A DNA stretch of 6,504 bases from G039029935 sp039029935 (GTDB lineage: Bacteria > Chloroflexota > Anaerolineae > Caldilineales > Caldilineaceae), in NCBI GenBank assembly GCA_039029935.1, contig JBCCFC010000798.1, positions 1-6,504 of the forward strand, given 5' to 3'. Shown here one piece after another: positions 5,718-6,504 of the stretch; position 1 is the first letter of the stretch, and each line of letters starts with the position of its first letter. The translations under genes were made by a program, and so were the position numbers. The notes under the pieces are model-generated. The model saw nothing but the letters and a program-made list of their open reading frames with translations. It was not told the DNA's origin and made no database searches.

Positions 5718-6284
5718 CTATGCCTTTGTCTCATTGACCTCATTGACCCCACCAGTGTTTGGTGCTGATGATGTTGACGCATCAGCCTCTGGAACAGTAG
5801 ATTGTGCAGTGGCTGGTTGTCCAGAGTTGGCTGGTTGTCCAGAGTTGGCTGGTGCGGGTCCACTGTTAGACGTACTAGCGTTGTGTTCTTCACGATGCTC
5901 TCCACCATGATGCCATTTCCCATTTGGTCCGCAATGCCATCGCCCTGATCCGTAGCGACCATATCCATGTTCACCACTTGGGCTGCCTGCCATCCGCCAC
6001 ATGAAAAAACCAAAGAATTTCATGAGGAAAAAGAACATCAGAACAAAGAAGCCAACTCGGAATATCGTGCCAAAGATAGCCCCAATCCCGCCCAAGATGG
6101 GTGAAATGCCATTGTTATGAATGGCATAGGGGACCAGTGTGCTGGCGTCGCCCCCAGCGGCCAATACACCCATCATGTACCCCTGTGACCAAGCCGACTG
6201 TTGAATCCCAGAGCCACCAATCAATAAGAGAACCACAAGAATCAGTCCACCGATGGCAAACTTTTTCATTTTATTTTCAGACAT
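5718..6284 (-). CDS. Small membrane protein with Gly/His-rich tail, function unknown
   Basis: 188 residues. The start at 6284 is backed by an excellent AAGGAG site seven bases upstream. An N-terminal hydrophobic segment (about 8-24) could be a signal anchor or a cleaved signal. A second long hydrophobic stretch, rich in Phe and Met (about 62-96, including VGFFVLMFFFLMKFFGFFMW), is a clear membrane helix, with a basic/His segment straight after. Residues 101-135 are rich in Gly, His and Trp (HGYGRYGSGRWHCGPNGKWHHGGEH) and could bind metal through His104-type residues and C118. The remainder, 136-188, is a disordered, low-complexity Ser/Asn/Pro tail with NSGQPA repeated twice (147-158). I do not recognise a named family. 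It appears to be a single-gene unit: repeats upstream, a strong terminator downstream. Its stop codon is TAG. The call as a real gene is firm; topology is predicted by eye. Confidence 0.82.
   Translation of the reverse strand: MSENKMKKFAIGGLILVVLLLIGGSGIQQSAWSQGYMMGVLAAGGDASTLVPYAIHNNGISPILGGIGAIFGTIFRVGFFVLMFFFLMKFFGFFMWRMAGSPSGEHGYGRYGSGRWHCGPNGKWHHGGEHREEHNASTSNSGPAPANSGQPANSGQPATAQSTVPEADASTSSAPNTGGVNEVNETKA
5811..5853. repeat. 18-bp in-frame tandem repeat in the membrane protein tail
   Basis: GGCTGGTTGTCCAGAGTT occurs at 5811-5828 and 5829-5846, followed by a partial copy GGCTGGT (5847-5853). The 18-base period preserves the frame and encodes the doubled NSGQPA in the protein tail. The copies are identical at the DNA level, so the duplication is recent. 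Copy number may vary between strains. Confidence 0.85.
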
Positions 6285-6302
6285 TTATATCTCCTTAATT
6301 TA

Positions 6303-6350
6303 GTTGCAAGTTGCAGGTTGAAAAGTTAAAGGGTTGCAGGTTGAAAAGTT
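6303..6350. repeat. GTTGCAG/GTTGAAA heptamer repeats
   Basis: Heptamers GTTGCAA (6303), GTTGCAG (6310) and GTTGAAA (6317) lie head to tail. The 18-base block GTTGCAGGTTGAAAAGTT at 6310-6327 is repeated exactly at 6333-6350 after AAAGG. The block lies directly upstream of the ribosome site of the membrane protein gene and must be in its leader or promoter. Similar short tandem heptamers occur between genes in several cyanobacteria and Chloroflexota; the function is unknown. Confidence 0.7.
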
Positions 6351-6354
6351 GAGT

Positions 6355-6504
6355 GTCTGCTGCCTATGTCTGCTGTGAGTGTCTGCTGCATATGTCTGCT
6401 GCCTATGTCTGCTGTGTGCATCTGCCACATATGTCTTCTGCTTGCTCCTGTTGCGTACTAGTACATCGTCTGCTGCGCGAGTCTGCTGCGCGAGTCTGCT
6501 GCGC
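6355..6504. repeat. 13-bp tandem array (GTCTGCTGCNNNN), reaching the window edge
   Basis: Units of exactly 13 bases start at 6355, 6368, 6381, 6394, 6407, 6420, 6433 and 6446. A degenerate 9-base piece follows (6459-6467). Then come units at 6468, 6481 and a cut-off one at 6494. The core GTCTGCTG is well kept and the last four or five bases vary (CCTAT, TGAGT, CATAT, TGTGC, GCGCGA). The last three units are identical in their visible part (GTCTGCTGCGCGA), so that end is youngest or most homogenised. A 10-bp palindrome, GTACTAGTAC, sits at 6455-6464 next to the irregular unit. A 13-base period shifts frame at each unit, arguing against coding. No promoter is evident in 6285-6504. Confidence 0.8.

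Noticed and set aside
6355..6504. CRISPR array
   Set aside because: Units are 13 bases and contiguous, with no unique spacers of about 30 bases.

Overview
The window looks like bacterial chromosome of moderate GC content, most plausibly from a Chloroflexota (Anaerolineae/Caldilineae-like) organism. This rests on a luciferase-like F420-type oxidoreductase, a secreted SdrD_B/DUF11-type surface protein with a Thr/Pro stalk and a C-terminal YLPIIM tail, and short intergenic repeats (GTTGCAG heptamers, a 13-bp array, a GGAACG-rich palindrome). The assignment is inference from style; there is no rRNA or marker gene here.

Layout. 1-1243 (minus) is the N-terminal 414 codons of an MttB-superfamily (trimethylamine methyltransferase-like) protein that runs off the left edge. 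Its leader carries a good sigma-70-type promoter and two operator-like palindromes. 1359-1942 (minus) is an unrecognised gene of about 200 codons, broken by one in-frame amber codon and one frameshift. 2030-2740 (minus) is an MBL-fold hydrolase. It is divergent from 2838-3851 (plus), a luciferase-like flavin/F420 oxidoreductase with its own promoter. The 84 bases between that gene and the convergent gene at 3936 are almost entirely one palindromic repeat element. 3936-5483 (minus) is a secreted, probably surface-anchored multidomain protein. Between it and the next gene lie a 13-bp tandem duplication, a weak promoter candidate and a perfect 20-bp-stem hairpin terminator. 5718-6284 (minus) is a small two-helix membrane protein with a Gly/His-rich tail. 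From 6303 to the right edge the DNA is non-coding repeats.

How the genes may work together. The MBL hydrolase, the luciferase-like oxidoreductase and the MttB-family methyltransferase could form a small catabolic locus for an organic substrate (hydrolysis, oxidation, demethylation). This is only a guess from proximity: no corrinoid protein, transporter or regulator is visible. The surface protein and the small membrane protein look like unrelated envelope genes, separated from each other by the strong terminator.

I did not find a clear new multi-gene system. The items most worth a second look are the convergent palindrome, the 13-bp array at the right edge, the amber/frameshift gene beside an MttB homologue, and the C-terminal YLPIIM tail.
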